Assembly: GCF_014205795.1 (NCBI RefSeq)
Contig: NZ_JACHCN010000012.1
Location: 1-64,000, forward strand
DNA: 64,000 nucleotides
Direction: 5' to 3'
DNA from: Rhodanobacter sp. MP7CTX1
GTDB lineage: Bacteria; Pseudomonadota; Gammaproteobacteria; Xanthomonadales; Rhodanobacteraceae
A program made the translations under genes and the position numbers. Positions 9,370 to 19,574 of the stretch are shown one piece after another. How positions within the stretch are numbered: position 1 is the stretch's first letter; each line of letters starts with the position of its first letter. Below the pieces are notes generated by a model, which did not search any database, was not told the origin of the DNA, and worked only from the letters and a program-made list of their open reading frames with translations.

Positions 9370-9402
9370 CCACGACCGATCAGCTTGTGCCGCTGCAACA
9401 TG

Positions 9403-9433
9403 AAGGGCGATCCAGGAATGGATCGCCCTTTTT
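9403..9433 (+). terminator. Rho-independent terminator after M28 peptidase
   Basis: The stem AAGGGCGATCC / GGATCGCCCTT with loop AGGAAT is followed by a TTTTT run. It lies 34 bases after the stop at 9369 and cleanly separates the M28 gene from the S9 peptidase. Confidence 0.9.
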
Positions 9434-9654
9434 GTGGGTCGCATTGGAACAGGCCGAAACTTGACCAAGCACAGCGGACGGCTGAACAGATCGCTGATAT
9501 CTGCGCCACCGTGGTAATCCCTGAAGGCAAATGCTCCCTCCCGTCCCAAAGCCGATGCGGGCTCGCTGCGCATCGCGCCTTACTGTTATAAATGCACCGG
9601 GGATGTGATCAGGCGGGGGCCTGGTCACGTATTTCACTACAGGGGAGTCTGGCC

Positions 9655-11598
9655 ATGAAGTTGCGACATTGGATCGTTGCGTTGTTGTTGCTGTGTACTG
9701 CCGCGCTGCATGCGCAACCGGTATCGTTTGTTGACCTGGCGCGGCACGCCCAATACAAGAATGTAAAGATTTCCCCCGACGGGAAATATCTGGCGGCGAC
9801 TGCCGTTGTCAAAGGTCAGACCATATTGGCGCTGATCCGACTTGCCGATAAAAAGGGCAACCTTGTCACTCCACGCGAAGACGACGACGTCATTAATTTC
9901 TGGTGGGCTTCGCCTACCCGTGTGGTGTACACGGTGGGGATGCCCAGGGGTGGCTATGACCAGCCATTGGCCACCGGCCAACTGCTCGGGGTCGATGCCG
10001 ACGGCAGCAATCCGAAAATACTTGGGTTCGCCAACTTCATCGCCACGATCCCGGATGATCCGAACGATATTCTGGTCGCGAAGTTCTCATGGGACTCGAA
10101 GGTAGATCTTGACGCAACCATACAGGGGTTCGCCTACCGTATGGACGTACACAACGGCAGTCTGGTGCGCATCACCATGACACCCAAAAGCGCCACGAAT
10201 TTCATCGCCGATCATCAGGGCCACATACGCTTTGCCTATGGCGAGGATGTCAAAGGCAAAGTAATAATTTATCAGCATCCGCTCACTAGCAACGGCTGGC
10301 AAGAGATGCCTAAAGCCGAACAGGAGCGATCTTTCCCATTGAGGTTCAACAACGACGATAGCGTGGCGTATTTCGCTTGCTCCGCTGGCAGCGCAGGCCA
10401 TGGCCTCTGCAGCTGGGATCCGGCAAACGACACATGGAAAGAAGTCTGGAGCAATCCAAAAGTCGAAGCAGATGGCTTGCTGCAAGGGTTCGCAGAGGAT
10501 GATGCCGCCGGCGTGGACTTCATGGATGGTCGTCCAGGCGCAGTGTTGTTCGACAATGGCTCGGCGTTTGCGAAAACGCTTGTCACCCTAATGAACCAGT
10601 TCCCCGGCGAAAGCGTGCGCTTCGTTTCCGGCACCCGTGATGGTCGCCTTAGTGTGTTGCTGGTCGAAGCTGATGCCGACCCGGGTACGTTCTATCTGTA
10701 CGACCGCGTCGCCAACAAACTTAGTCCTTTGCTAGCACGTGCATCTTGGGTCAACCCCGAACAAATGGCCAGCATGCAGCCGTTCGAGTTTGCCGCGCGC
10801 GACGGTCTGAAGCTGCAGGGTTATGTCAGTTTCCCGCCGAATCAGGAGAATGCCAAACATCTGCCGATGGTGGTTTACGTACATGGTGGCCCATTCGGTA
10901 TACGCGATCGTTGGCATTACGATGACTACGTACAAGCGCTCGCAACCCGTGGCTATGCCGTGCTGCAGGTGAACTATCGCGGCTCTGGTGGTTATGGCTA
11001 TGACTTCGAGCGTGCCGGCTGGCAGGAATGGGGTGGCAAGATGCAGGATGACGTCACCGACGCCACCCATTGGGCGATAGCGCAGGGCATCGCCGATCCG
11101 CAGCGTATTTGTATCTTCGGTGGCAGCTACGGCGGCTACGCAGCCCTTGAGGGTGCGGTGAAGGAGCCGGATCTCTACAAATGCGCTATCGGCTACGTCG
11201 GCGTGTACGACCTGGCTCTAATGTTCACGCATGGCGATATTCCACAGTCGATTTACGGCACCAATTATCTCGACCGTGTCCTGGGTCACAATACAAATGT
11301 CCAGGCACGATCGCCGATCAACCAACTCGATCACCTCAAAGCCAAGGTCATGCTGGTCGTCGGCGGTAAAGACAACCGGGTGCCCCCCATACAGGGACGC
11401 AATCTGCACGATGAACTGCTGAAACGCCATATCGCGCATGAGTGGATAGAAAAGCCCGGCGAGATGCACGGCTTCTACGACGAGGCCAACCTGACCGAGC
11501 TGTATACGAATCTGGTGCAGTTTGTGGGGTCGAGCATTGGGCCCGGCGTGGCCATGGCTGGCCCGACCGCCACCGCTGGTGCCACAGCCTCGCAATGA
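9655..11598 (+). CDS. Exported S9 family (prolyl oligopeptidase-type) peptidase
   Basis: 647 aa with signal peptide (MKLRHWIVALLLLCTAALHA). The N-terminal about 380 residues form a predicted beta-propeller; the C-terminal alpha/beta hydrolase has the nucleophile in FGGSYGGYAALEG (Ser near 491), Asp in VVGGKDNRVP and His in GEMHGFYDE. This is the acylaminoacyl/dipeptidyl peptidase layout of S9. The start at 9655 has GGGGAG just upstream. The following M14 peptidase gene lies 188 bases downstream on the same strand. Confidence 0.93.
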   Translation: MKLRHWIVALLLLCTAALHAQPVSFVDLARHAQYKNVKISPDGKYLAATAVVKGQTILALIRLADKKGNLVTPREDDDVINFWWASPTRVVYTVGMPRGGYDQPLATGQLLGVDADGSNPKILGFANFIATIPDDPNDILVAKFSWDSKVDLDATIQGFAYRMDVHNGSLVRITMTPKSATNFIADHQGHIRFAYGEDVKGKVIIYQHPLTSNGWQEMPKAEQERSFPLRFNNDDSVAYFACSAGSAGHGLCSWDPANDTWKEVWSNPKVEADGLLQGFAEDDAAGVDFMDGRPGAVLFDNGSAFAKTLVTLMNQFPGESVRFVSGTRDGRLSVLLVEADADPGTFYLYDRVANKLSPLLARASWVNPEQMASMQPFEFAARDGLKLQGYVSFPPNQENAKHLPMVVYVHGGPFGIRDRWHYDDYVQALATRGYAVLQVNYRGSGGYGYDFERAGWQEWGGKMQDDVTDATHWAIAQGIADPQRICIFGGSYGGYAALEGAVKEPDLYKCAIGYVGVYDLALMFTHGDIPQSIYGTNYLDRVLGHNTNVQARSPINQLDHLKAKVMLVVGGKDNRVPPIQGRNLHDELLKRHIAHEWIEKPGEMHGFYDEANLTELYTNLVQFVGSSIGPGVAMAGPTATAGATASQ

Positions 11599-11786
11599 GT
11601 CCTTGCTGACAGGGTGTGCTCCTGCCCGAAGGCGGCAGGAGCACGCCAGCAGTACGACCCCAGCCAACGCCGTACCGACACATCATCCGGGCGCGCGTGC
11701 CTACCCAACTGATGGGCTACACGCGAGCATCCCCGTTCTGGCACAGTGGAATAATCAGCTGCCAGGCAATCCGGGGAATCATCATC

Positions 11787-14549
11787 ATGCGCGTGTCCAT
11801 TCGGCTTTCACTGACCGTCATGTTGACGTTCGGCACCCTCAGCACCTGGGCGGCGACCGATCCCCAAGGGCCACTCTCGCGTGATTCGGCGAGCTACGCC
11901 CGCGACCCTGGCCAAGCCGTTGATCAGGCTTATACCGACCAGATCCTCAAGTTCACCACCGACCCCACGTTCAACTCGCCACTGACCGATTACCTGCCCG
12001 CGTCCGCCAGCGTACCGACGCCGGAAAAGGTGCTGGGGCACATCTCCGGTGCGCCGAACTACCTGCCCTATTCGGCCGATGTCTACCGCTACTTCCGCGC
12101 GCTGGCCGCTGCCAGCCCGCGAGTGAAAGTGTTCACCATCGGCAAGACCGAGGAAGGCCGCGAGATGATCGTGGTGGCCATCGCCGATGAAAACCTGCTG
12201 GCCGACCTGGACGCGAACAAGGCGCGCCTGGCCAAGCTGGCCGATCCGCGCAGCATCAACATGGACGACGCCACTGCCGATCAGCTGATCGCGCAGTCCA
12301 CGCCGACCTACTACATCACCGGCACCATCCACTCCACCGAAACCGGCGCACCGACCGCGCTGATGGAACTGGCCTACCGCCTCGCGGTGGATGACGCGCC
12401 GTACATCAAGCACATCCGCTCGCACGTCGTCACGCTGATCACGCCGGTTGTCGAAGTCGATGGCCGTGACCGCATGGTGGATCTGTACAACTGGCATCTG
12501 GCGCACCCGGGCGAGAATTATTCGCCACTGATGTACTGGGGCCACTACGTCGCGCATGACAACAACCGCGACGCCATGGCGATGACGCTGAACCTCACGC
12601 GCAACGTAGCGGATACATATATTGGCTGGCACGCACAGGTGCTGCACGACCTGCACGAGTCGGTGCCGTTCCTGTACGACAACACCGTGGGCGATGGCCC
12701 TTACAACGCGTGGATCGATCCGATCCTCACCGGTGAGTGGCAACAGCTGGGCTGGGACAACGTGCAGCAGCTGACCAAGTTCGGCATGCCCGGCGTGTTC
12801 ACGCACGGCGACTTCGACACCTGGAGTCCGGGCTACCTGATGTTCATCGCCGCCATGCACAACGGCGTCAGCCGTTTGTATGAGACCTTCGGCAACGACG
12901 GCGCCGATACAGTGAAGCGCACGCTCGACCCCAGCGAATACCAGCGCACCTGGTTCAAGCCAAACCCACCGCTGCCCGAAGTCGTCTGGTCGCAGCGCGA
13001 CAACAACAATTACGAGCAGAGCGGCCTGCTGACTGCGCTGAATTATTTTTCCGACAACGGCCAGCTGTTCCTGAAAAACTTCTACCTGAAGAGCAAGCGC
13101 TCGATCGAGAAGCCACAGGAGTCCGGCCCGGCTGCCTATGTGTTTCCGGCCGACGACAAACGCACGGGTTCACAAGCTCAGCTGCTGCGCATACTGCAGC
13201 TGCAGCACTCTGAAATCAGCCGCACCACGGCGCCCGTTACGGTGACCCTGCCCAAGACCAAGGACGAGGACGGCAAGCCCGGCAAGCCGACCTCGCGCAC
13301 CTTCGCCGCCGGCAGTTACGTGGTGCGCATGGACCAGCCGTATTCCCGCATTGCCGATGCCTTGCTGGACCGCCAGTACTGGTCGCCCAAGGACCCGCAG
13401 CAGCATCCGTACGACGACACTGCCTGGTCGATGGGAGACTTGTTCGACGTGCAGGTCGTGCGCGTGACCGACAACGCCATCCTCAAGGCGCCGATGACTC
13501 CGGTCAGCGAAGCCGTGACGGTGCCGCAGGGTCTGGCCGCGCTGGATATTCCGAACGGCAAAGTGCCGCGCATTGCGCTGATGCACACCTGGCTGGATAC
13601 CCAGACCGAGGGTTGGTGGCGCATGGCGCTGGACAAGCTGCATGTGCCGTACACCTACATCAGCACGCAGGACGTGGCGCGCATCGGCAACCTGCACTCG
13701 AAATACGACGTGATCCTGTTCGGCCCGATCGGTGGTGTCGGCTCGCAGCAGATCATTGACGGCCTACCGATGTGGGGCAATCCGATGCCGTGGAAAACCA
13801 CCAAGCTGACCCCGAATATCGGCCACATCGACAGCACCGACGACATCCGTCCCGGACTGGGCGCAACGGGCCTGGCCAACCTCAAGCAATTCGTGCGCGA
13901 GGGCGGCCTGCTGATCACCGCCGAGGACACTGCGAAGTTCGCGATCGACACCGGCATGGCACCGGGCGTCTTCGTCACCCCCACGCATAACCTCAAGGTC
14001 GTCGGCAGCGTGCTGCAGGCGAACTTCGTCAACCGCAAGAGCCCGATCGCCGCGGGTTACGCGAGCAACGACCTGGCTATGTACAGCTCGCTGGGCCAGT
14101 CGTTCAGCGTATCCAACCTGACCACCGGCGATCAGGGGCTGCCCACCGCGAAAGACTTCCAGCGTCCAACCGGACGCGGCGGCCCGCACGATATGGACGT
14201 CCCCGAAGGCCGGCCGTTTGCCGAGCCACCGGCGCTGCCCAGTGCCAAGCCGTGGCAGGCGCTGCCATTGAATGCGGATCAGACGCGCAACAACCCGTGG
14301 GCGATTCCAGCGGATCAGCTGCCGCAAGTCATCCTGCATTACGCCGACGCCGAGCATCTGCTGATTGCCGGCCTGCTGGACGGCGGCGATGAAATGGCCG
14401 AGCGTGCGGCCGTGGTGGATGCCCACTACGGCAAGGGCAACGTGCTGCTGTTTGCAGGCAACCCGATCTGGCGCGGCGAAACCATCGGCAGCTATCCGCT
14501 GGTGTTCAACGCGATCCTGCACTTCGATCAGTTGAATGCGCAGAAATAG
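11787..14549 (+). CDS. Exported M14 zinc carboxypeptidase-like protein
   Basis: 920 aa with signal peptide (MRVSIRLSLTVMLTFGTLST, cleavage near TWAA). The M14 domain occupies about residues 70-450: KTEEGREMIVVAI leads to the zinc-binding HSTE (His182, Glu185) in TGTIHSTETGAPT, and a later LHDLHES may provide the third ligand. The long C-terminal part includes a glutamine-amidotransferase-like beta segment (FGPIGGVGSQQ, GGLLITAEDTAKF). Large exported M14 members of this type are common in Xanthomonadales, and their substrates are unknown. GGGGAA precedes the chosen ATG. Confidence 0.88.
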   Translation: MRVSIRLSLTVMLTFGTLSTWAATDPQGPLSRDSASYARDPGQAVDQAYTDQILKFTTDPTFNSPLTDYLPASASVPTPEKVLGHISGAPNYLPYSADVYRYFRALAAASPRVKVFTIGKTEEGREMIVVAIADENLLADLDANKARLAKLADPRSINMDDATADQLIAQSTPTYYITGTIHSTETGAPTALMELAYRLAVDDAPYIKHIRSHVVTLITPVVEVDGRDRMVDLYNWHLAHPGENYSPLMYWGHYVAHDNNRDAMAMTLNLTRNVADTYIGWHAQVLHDLHESVPFLYDNTVGDGPYNAWIDPILTGEWQQLGWDNVQQLTKFGMPGVFTHGDFDTWSPGYLMFIAAMHNGVSRLYETFGNDGADTVKRTLDPSEYQRTWFKPNPPLPEVVWSQRDNNNYEQSGLLTALNYFSDNGQLFLKNFYLKSKRSIEKPQESGPAAYVFPADDKRTGSQAQLLRILQLQHSEISRTTAPVTVTLPKTKDEDGKPGKPTSRTFAAGSYVVRMDQPYSRIADALLDRQYWSPKDPQQHPYDDTAWSMGDLFDVQVVRVTDNAILKAPMTPVSEAVTVPQGLAALDIPNGKVPRIALMHTWLDTQTEGWWRMALDKLHVPYTYISTQDVARIGNLHSKYDVILFGPIGGVGSQQIIDGLPMWGNPMPWKTTKLTPNIGHIDSTDDIRPGLGATGLANLKQFVREGGLLITAEDTAKFAIDTGMAPGVFVTPTHNLKVVGSVLQANFVNRKSPIAAGYASNDLAMYSSLGQSFSVSNLTTGDQGLPTAKDFQRPTGRGGPHDMDVPEGRPFAEPPALPSAKPWQALPLNADQTRNNPWAIPADQLPQVILHYADAEHLLIAGLLDGGDEMAERAAVVDAHYGKGNVLLFAGNPIWRGETIGSYPLVFNAILHFDQLNAQK

Positions 14550-14571
14550 AGCCTGAAGAACAGTCGGCATT

Positions 14572-14666
14572 GCGTAGGTTGGGGTGAGCGCAGCGATGCC
14601 CAACAGGGGTACCTCAAGCATCCCCGCAGACATGTTGGGCATCGCTGCGCTGACCCCAACCTACGC
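14572..14666. repeat. Long REP-like inverted repeat (GTAGGTTGGGGTGAGCG family)
   Basis: Two arms of about 34 bases, GCGTAGGTTGGGGTGAGCGC... and its complement ...GCGCTGACCCCAACCTACGC, surround a 27-base centre. The same family occurs at 30684-30763. It sits in the gap after the M14 gene and can fold into a long hairpin. Confidence 0.85.
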
Positions 14667-14862
14667 CCATGCCTCAGCGCAAATTCAGAAGATTCTCATT
14701 CCGGCCCGTTTCACCCATCGCTAGGCTTCCTACCGAAGTTCCACGAGTGCAGGGACGCACTCGGCCCCGCGGTGACGCGCCGCAGCGGACATGACGTACA
14801 GCCAAAGCATCGAAGTCCCCCTGAGATGCCTGGCCCGCAAGGGGCTTCACAAGGTGACGTGG

Positions 14863-14899
14863 AAGGAGCGGGCTACGCAGTGGCTCGCTCCTTTTTTTT
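14863..14899 (+). terminator. Hairpin with T8 tail
   Basis: AAGGAGCG (14863) pairs with CGCTCCTT (14886) across a 15-base loop and runs into eight T residues. The gene it ends is unclear: it is 310 bases past the M14 stop, so it may end a long 3' UTR or a small RNA. Confidence 0.65.
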
Positions 14900-14983
14900 G
14901 CCGAGTGCAGTACGCAGTATTTCGCCTTTTATACGGCCGCATCAGCTACGCGTGGCCTACACGTTGGGGCGGCACGCCGCCCC

Positions 14984-15020
14984 CGCTCGTCATCCCTTGC
15001 GAAGACAGGGGTGACGAGCG
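14984..15020. repeat. REP-like hairpin (GTCATCCCTTGCGAAG family)
   Basis: CGCTCGTCATCCC pairs with GGGGTGACGAGCG with one mismatch. Single arms of the same family are at about 282-297 and at 33712-33730. Located just past the slipin stop, it may shield the 3' end of that mRNA. Confidence 0.7.
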
Positions 15021-15048
15021 AGACGGAGAGCTCCTGGCAGGGCGACCC

Positions 15049-15804
15049 CTACTTCGACGGAAACGCATCCATCAGCGGGCGGATAAGGTCCAGCGGCAAC
15101 GGGAACACGATGGTCGAGGACTTGCCGTTGCTGGACATGTCGGCCAGCGTCTGCAGGTAGCGCAGTTGCAGCGCCTGCGGTTGTTGCGACAACATCGCGG
15201 CCGCGTCGCGCAGTTTCTCGGCAGCCTGCATCTCGCCCTCGGCGTGGATCACCTTGGCGCGACGCTCACGTTCGGCCTCGGCCTGGCGAGCGATCGCGCG
15301 CACCATGGTTTCGTTGAGGTCGACGTCCTTGATCTCGACGTTGGCAACCTTGATGCCCCACGGGTCGGTCGCCTCGTCGAGGATCGCCTGCAAGGTGTGG
15401 TTGATCGAATCGCGCTGCGACAGGATCTCGTCCAGCTCATGTTGACCGAGCACCGAGCGCAACCGCGTCTGCGCCAGCTGGCTGGTGGCCTGCAGGAAAT
15501 TCTCCACTTGCAGCACCGCCTTGTCAGGCTCGACCACGCGGAAGTACACCACCGCATTCACCCGCACCGACACGTTGTCGCGTGAGATCACATCCTGTGG
15601 CGGCACGTCCATCACGGTGACGCGCAAATCCACCCGGGTCATCCGCTGCACGACCGGCATCAGGATCACCAGTCCCGGTCCCTTGGTACCGGTATAGCGG
15701 CCTAGCGTCAGCACGACGCCACGCTGATACTCCGGCAAAATCTTGATGGCCGAGAACAGCAGCATGACCCCGATGATCACCAATACACCGACAAATCCGA
15801 ACAT
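15049..15804 (-). CDS. Slipin (stomatin/prohibitin-type SPFH membrane protein)
   Basis: 251 aa. One N-terminal membrane segment ([20 protein letters not shown]) is followed by an SPFH/Band 7 domain ([45 protein letters not shown]) and a C-terminal helical oligomerisation segment rich in Ala/Glu/Arg. It lies downstream of nfeD, the usual STOPP (stomatin operon partner protein) arrangement, in which the NfeD-type protease cleaves or partners the slipin. The start at 15804 has GGAG upstream; a 13-residue extension is possible. Confidence 0.93.
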   Translation of the reverse strand: MFGFVGVLVIIGVMLLFSAIKILPEYQRGVVLTLGRYTGTKGPGLVILMPVVQRMTRVDLRVTVMDVPPQDVISRDNVSVRVNAVVYFRVVEPDKAVLQVENFLQATSQLAQTRLRSVLGQHELDEILSQRDSINHTLQAILDEATDPWGIKVANVEIKDVDLNETMVRAIARQAEAERERRAKVIHAEGEMQAAEKLRDAAAMLSQQPQALQLRYLQTLADMSSNGKSSTIVFPLPLDLIRPLMDAFPSK

Positions 15805-15844
15805 GACTGAGTCTCCAATGAGTGTCTTATTGAGCTGCTGCATC

Positions 15845-15920
15845 AGCTTTTATGGGAGCGGCTTCAGCCGCGATGCTCCTGGCAAGAGCTATCGCGGCTG
15901 AAGCCGCTCCCACAAAAGCT
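15845..15920. repeat. REP-like palindrome between nfeD and slipin
   Basis: Arms of 30 bases: AGCTTTTATGGGAGCGGCTT... (15845-15874) and ...AAGCCGCTCCCACAAAAGCT (15891-15920), with a 16-base centre. The palindrome sits inside the nfeD-slipin transcript and could stabilise or attenuate one half of it. A single arm occurs at 209-237. Confidence 0.85.
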
Positions 15921-15949
15921 GGCGCTCCTGCAAAGACCGAAATCATGAA

Positions 15950-17374
15950 TCATGCCGGCACGACCCACAGTAGCAGGCCCTGCCGCCGCACGATGCGCAC
16001 CTGCGCACCGGCCGGCAACGACGTATCGCAATGCACACGCCAACGTTCGCCACGCACCATCACCCACGCTTCGCCACCGGCGTTCACCGGCTCGAGCAAT
16101 TCGGCAACATCGGCGCGCAAGGCCACATCACCGGTGACCACATGCGAACGTCGCGAGCGGAGCACCAACCACAGGATCAACGCCAGCAACAGCGCAGCGC
16201 ATACCGCGATACCTGCGATAACCCCAAGATTGACGCCATAACCTGCCACGCCGGTATTCATCAGCATCACCGATCCCACCACGAACGAAATGACTCCGCC
16301 GATGCCGAGCGCACCGACGGTGGGATTGACCACCTCGGCCACCAGCAATCCGACGCCCAATGCCATCAACGCGAGCCCCGCATAGTTCACTGGCAACAAC
16401 TGCAACGCATACAAACCGATCAGCAAACAGATGCCACCAACGATGCCCGGCAACATCGCACCGGGGTGCATCGCCTCCAGCACCAGCCCAAACATGCCAG
16501 CCAGTAGCAACACATAGGCAATCGTGGGGTTAGTGATCATCGCGAGGAAGCGAGTGCGCGCATTCGGTGCGTAATCGTGTACGGAAAGCCCCTTGAGCTG
16601 GAGCGTTATGCTGTGATCGCCGACCTGTACTTGCAGGCCATCCGCCTTCGCCAACAAATCCGAAACGTCGGTCGCCACGAAATCGATCACATGCTTTTTC
16701 GCCGCTTCACTGGCGGTCAACGTGGCTGCGCCGCGTACCGCCTGTTCGGCCCACGCGGCGTTGCGTCCGCGCAGTTGTGCCAGCGAGCGGATATAGGCGA
16801 TCGCATCGTTCAACACCTTGTGCGATTCGGCGTCACGGCTTGTATCGGCTGCGTCGTCGCCGGTTGCGGGCTGCCCGGAAGATTTCGCCGACGTCGGCGG
16901 CTGACCGACATCCGGCAACGGCATCGGCGTGTCGCCGCCCAGACTTACCGGAGTTGCCGCACCCAGATGCGTGGCCGGCGCCATCGCCGCGATCTGTCCC
17001 GCGTACAGGATGTACGTGCCCGCGGATGCGGCACGCGCGCCGCCGGGTGCGACGTACACGAGCACCGGGACCTTGCAGGCCAGCATGCTGGCGATGATCT
17101 GCCGCATCGAATCTTCGAGCCCGCCCGGTGTATCGATCTGCAGCACGATGGCCACCGCATGATCGGCGACCGCGCGCTTCGACGCATCATCGAAGTATTC
17201 CGCTGCGGCCGGGCCGATCGGGCCATCCAGGGCCAACTGCGCCACCGTGCCTGCGCTTGCTGCGGGTGCCGCCACCGAAGGTGCAGCACTCGTGACTGGA
17301 GCGACGTCGGACGCTGCCCGCACCGGCATCGTGCAAAGCGCCACCACACATGCCAACCACAGCCAACGCGCCAT
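15950..17374 (-). CDS. nfeD: NfeD-family membrane serine protease
   Basis: 474 aa. A signal peptide (MARWLWLACVVALCTMPVRA) is followed by a ClpP/crotonase-like protease domain (about 45-250: VLQIDTPGGLEDSMRQII, VYVAPGGARAASAGTYI with the Ser nucleophile), four or five membrane helices (about 290-430), and a C-terminal NfeD OB-fold (DVAELLEPVNAGGEAWVMVR). This is the full-length NfeD1b type that cleaves stomatin partners. A low-complexity linker rich in Asp/Ala/Ser is inserted at about 150-180. Its partner slipin gene follows after the REP palindrome. Confidence 0.93.
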   Translation of the reverse strand: MARWLWLACVVALCTMPVRAASDVAPVTSAAPSVAAPAASAGTVAQLALDGPIGPAAAEYFDDASKRAVADHAVAIVLQIDTPGGLEDSMRQIIASMLACKVPVLVYVAPGGARAASAGTYILYAGQIAAMAPATHLGAATPVSLGGDTPMPLPDVGQPPTSAKSSGQPATGDDAADTSRDAESHKVLNDAIAYIRSLAQLRGRNAAWAEQAVRGAATLTASEAAKKHVIDFVATDVSDLLAKADGLQVQVGDHSITLQLKGLSVHDYAPNARTRFLAMITNPTIAYVLLLAGMFGLVLEAMHPGAMLPGIVGGICLLIGLYALQLLPVNYAGLALMALGVGLLVAEVVNPTVGALGIGGVISFVVGSVMLMNTGVAGYGVNLGVIAGIAVCAALLLALILWLVLRSRRSHVVTGDVALRADVAELLEPVNAGGEAWVMVRGERWRVHCDTSLPAGAQVRIVRRQGLLLWVVPA

Positions 17375-17468
17375 CACACCGACCTCGCGAGGACACCAAT
17401 ATCGATGCCACCACTCTAGCGCGGATGATGTACAGAAAGTGATCATGGCCGAGCGGCCCGCCGGACGC

Positions 17469-18395
17469 TCAACGCGGCTGGAACGCCACTCCGGTCAGCT
17501 TCTCGGACACCTCCCACAAGCGGGCTGCGACGGCTGTATCGCGGGCCTTGGCGAAGATCCTGGCCGGCGCGGGTGCGCCCTTCAGTTCGTAGAATCCGTT
17601 CGGGCCGTAATAGGCGGACGGCTTGGCGTCAGGCGAGGTCGCTGCGTACAGCGTGGGCAGCGCGCCAGCGGCGGCGGACTGACTCATCAACGGTTGCAGC
17701 AGCTTGCTGAGGTTCCACAGCACGCCCTTGGCACCGGGTCCGTTCGGAATCAGTTCGGTACGCGCGAAGCCCGGATGCGCGGCGTTGCTCATCAGACCCC
17801 AGCCTTGCGCATCGCTGCGTCGTTGCAGCTCGAGCGCGAACATCAGCATCGCCAGCTTGGACTGGCTATAGGCCTTCCACGCTCGATAGCGATGTTCGCC
17901 CTGCAGGTCATCGAAGTCGATGCGCCCCTGCTGATGCGCGAGGCTGCTCAGGTTCACCACCCGCGGTGCAGATGCATCACACAGCAGCGGCAGCAATTGC
18001 GCGGTGAGTGCGTAGTGGCCGAGATAATTCGTACCCAGCTGCATCTCGAAACCATCGGCGGTCGTCTGCCGCGTGGGCAGCGCCATCACGCCGGCGTTGT
18101 TGATCAGCAGGTCGAGCGGACGACCTTCGGCGAGTAAGCGCCTGGCGAAATCGGCGACCGAGGCTAGGCTGGCCAGATCCAGCAGCTCGAGGCGCACCTT
18201 GGCATGCGGTGACCGTGCACGAATACGTGCCAGAGCGTCGCGCCCCTTGGCTGCATTGCGCGCGGCGAGTATCACTTCGGCACCAGCGTGTGCCAGCGCC
18301 AGCGCGGTCTCGTAACCAAGGCCGCTGTTGGCGCCGGTGATCACGGCGAGCTTGCCGCCCTGCGGCGGAACGTTGTCGAGGGTCCAGGTACTCAC
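17469..18395 (-). CDS. Short-chain dehydrogenase/reductase (SDR)
   Basis: 308 aa with a GTG start. The NAD(P)-binding motif is [16 protein letters not shown] (about 20-35), NNAG is in [11 protein letters not shown], and the catalytic Tyr and Lys are in [10 protein letters not shown]. It resembles the retinol dehydrogenase/WW-domain oxidoreductase-like SDRs. Start and stop overlap by 4 bases with the MBL gene upstream (GTGA), with AAGGAG ahead, so translation is coupled. The pair is divergent from a TetR repressor with two operator-like sites. The substrate is unknown. Confidence 0.93.
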   Translation of the reverse strand: MSTWTLDNVPPQGGKLAVITGANSGLGYETALALAHAGAEVILAARNAAKGRDALARIRARSPHAKVRLELLDLASLASVADFARRLLAEGRPLDLLINNAGVMALPTRQTTADGFEMQLGTNYLGHYALTAQLLPLLCDASAPRVVNLSSLAHQQGRIDFDDLQGEHRYRAWKAYSQSKLAMLMFALELQRRSDAQGWGLMSNAAHPGFARTELIPNGPGAKGVLWNLSKLLQPLMSQSAAAGALPTLYAATSPDAKPSAYYGPNGFYELKGAPAPARIFAKARDTAVAARLWEVSEKLTGVAFQPR

Positions 18396-19519
18396 GCAGC
18401 GCTCTCCTTGTTGTGAATGGATGAAGGTGCACTGTCCGCTTCGAACACACGCCACCACGGCGCCTGCAGAGTGGAATCGGGACGCACGGTTTCGCCCGGA
18501 CGTGGCTGCACCAAGTGCACGCCCTGCTCCGCCGCCAGCGCGCGGGCGCGCTCCGCCGGTTCGTCCCAGCGATGCATGGCAAGATCGAACGTGCCCCAGT
18601 GCACCGGCATCATCGTCCTGCCGCGTACCAACTGATGCGCGGCGATGGATTGCTCCGGCTGCATGTGCACGTCTGGCCAAAGCTCGTTGTAGGCGCCACA
18701 TTCGATCAGGGTCAGGTCGAACGGCCCATAGCGCTCGCCGATTTCCGCAAAGCCCGCGTGCATGCCCGTGTCACCGCTGAAGAACAACCGCTCCTGCGTG
18801 CCCAGCACCACCCACGACGCCCACAGCGTCGAGTTGCCATCGCGCAGACCGCGACCGGAGAAATGCTGCGCCGGCGTGGCTGCCAGCGTCAGCGAGCCGA
18901 AGCTCGCCTCCTGCCACCAGTCCAGCTCCACCACGCGATCGGCAGCGATACCCCAGGCGATCAGCCGACGCCCCACACCGAGCGTGGTGTAAAAGCGGCC
19001 GACCTTGCCGGCCAGCGCGCGGATGGTGTCGCGGTCCAGGTGATCGAAGTGATCGTGCGATAGCAGCACCGCATCGATATGCGGCAGCTGCGCCACCGTC
19101 AGCGCCGGCGGGGTGAAACGCTTCGGCCCGGCGAACGGCACGGGCGAAGCGCGTTCGCTCAGCACCGGATCGGTAAGCAGGCGCAGGCCGTCGATCTCGA
19201 TCAACGTGGTGGAATGGCCGAGCCAGGTCACCTGCAATGCCTGCGATGCCGGACCGCTCAACACGTCAGCTCGCACCGGCGTCACCGGCAACGGGCTGCG
19301 CGGCTTGCGCCGGATACCGCGATTGGCCCAGAACTCGCGCATGACTCCGCGCAGACTCCCTGCACGGGTGTCGGCCACATTGCGGAAACGACCGTCGCGC
19401 CAGACGGGCGAGCTGGCGTATCTGGCATCCCTGCCCGTATGGCGCGTCGTCGAACGCCGCGCGAAAAGCAGCCACATGGCAAGCACGAGGCCTAGCAAGA
19501 CAAGGCTGAAGAAGAGCAT
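18392..19519 (-). CDS. MBL-fold metallo-hydrolase, membrane-anchored (NAPE-PLD/UlaG-like)
   Basis: 375 aa. An N-terminal membrane segment ([20 protein letters not shown]) precedes a metallo-beta-lactamase fold: [20 protein letters not shown], then the metal motif SHDHFDHLD, later [16 protein letters not shown] and [12 protein letters not shown]. The layout matches bacterial homologues of N-acylphosphatidylethanolamine phospholipase D; the actual substrate is unknown. GGAG lies 6 bases upstream of the ATG at 19519. First gene of an operon with the SDR gene. Confidence 0.92.
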   Translation of the reverse strand: MLFFSLVLLGLVLAMWLLFARRSTTRHTGRDARYASSPVWRDGRFRNVADTRAGSLRGVMREFWANRGIRRKPRSPLPVTPVRADVLSGPASQALQVTWLGHSTTLIEIDGLRLLTDPVLSERASPVPFAGPKRFTPPALTVAQLPHIDAVLLSHDHFDHLDRDTIRALAGKVGRFYTTLGVGRRLIAWGIAADRVVELDWWQEASFGSLTLAATPAQHFSGRGLRDGNSTLWASWVVLGTQERLFFSGDTGMHAGFAEIGERYGPFDLTLIECGAYNELWPDVHMQPEQSIAAHQLVRGRTMMPVHWGTFDLAMHRWDEPAERARALAAEQGVHLVQPRPGETVRPDSTLQAPWWRVFEADSAPSSIHNKESAA

Positions 19520-19534
19520 GGGAAACTCCGTCAC

Positions 19535-19557
19535 AAGTAAACGATGCCGTATACTTT
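19535..19557. promoter_or_regulatory. Putative TetR operator, site 1
   Basis: AAGTAAACgatgccGTATACTT: an imperfect inverted repeat (7 of 8 positions) between the divergent MBL and TetR genes. It is repeated almost exactly 40 bp away. Site 1 lies 16 bases before the MBL start codon. Confidence 0.7.
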
Positions 19558-19574
19558 ATGCCGGAGCGCAAAGA

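Larger units (their letters stand above)
14667..15048. other. Intergenic stretch with two hairpins, no gene recognised
   Basis: Between the M14 gene and the convergent slipin gene no gene is supported beyond the repeats. A frame running from 14791 on the plus strand is mostly antisense to the slipin gene and is not taken as coding. The stretch holds a T-tailed hairpin (14863-14899) and a REP-like hairpin (14984-15020). Confidence 0.6.

Noticed and set aside
9655-11598. S9 peptidase as the processing protease of the borosin system
   Set aside because: Fungal borosins use a prolyl oligopeptidase, but this gene is about 11-17 kb away, has a signal peptide, and sits with other exported peptidases, so there is no link.
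11808-12860. Long minus-strand frame of 350 codons antisense to the M14 gene
   Set aside because: Shadow of the M14 coding sequence; no motif and no ribosome site.
14791-15585. Plus-strand frame of 264 codons overlapping the slipin gene
   Set aside because: Most of it is antisense to a well-recognised slipin; the start region is repeat and terminator DNA.
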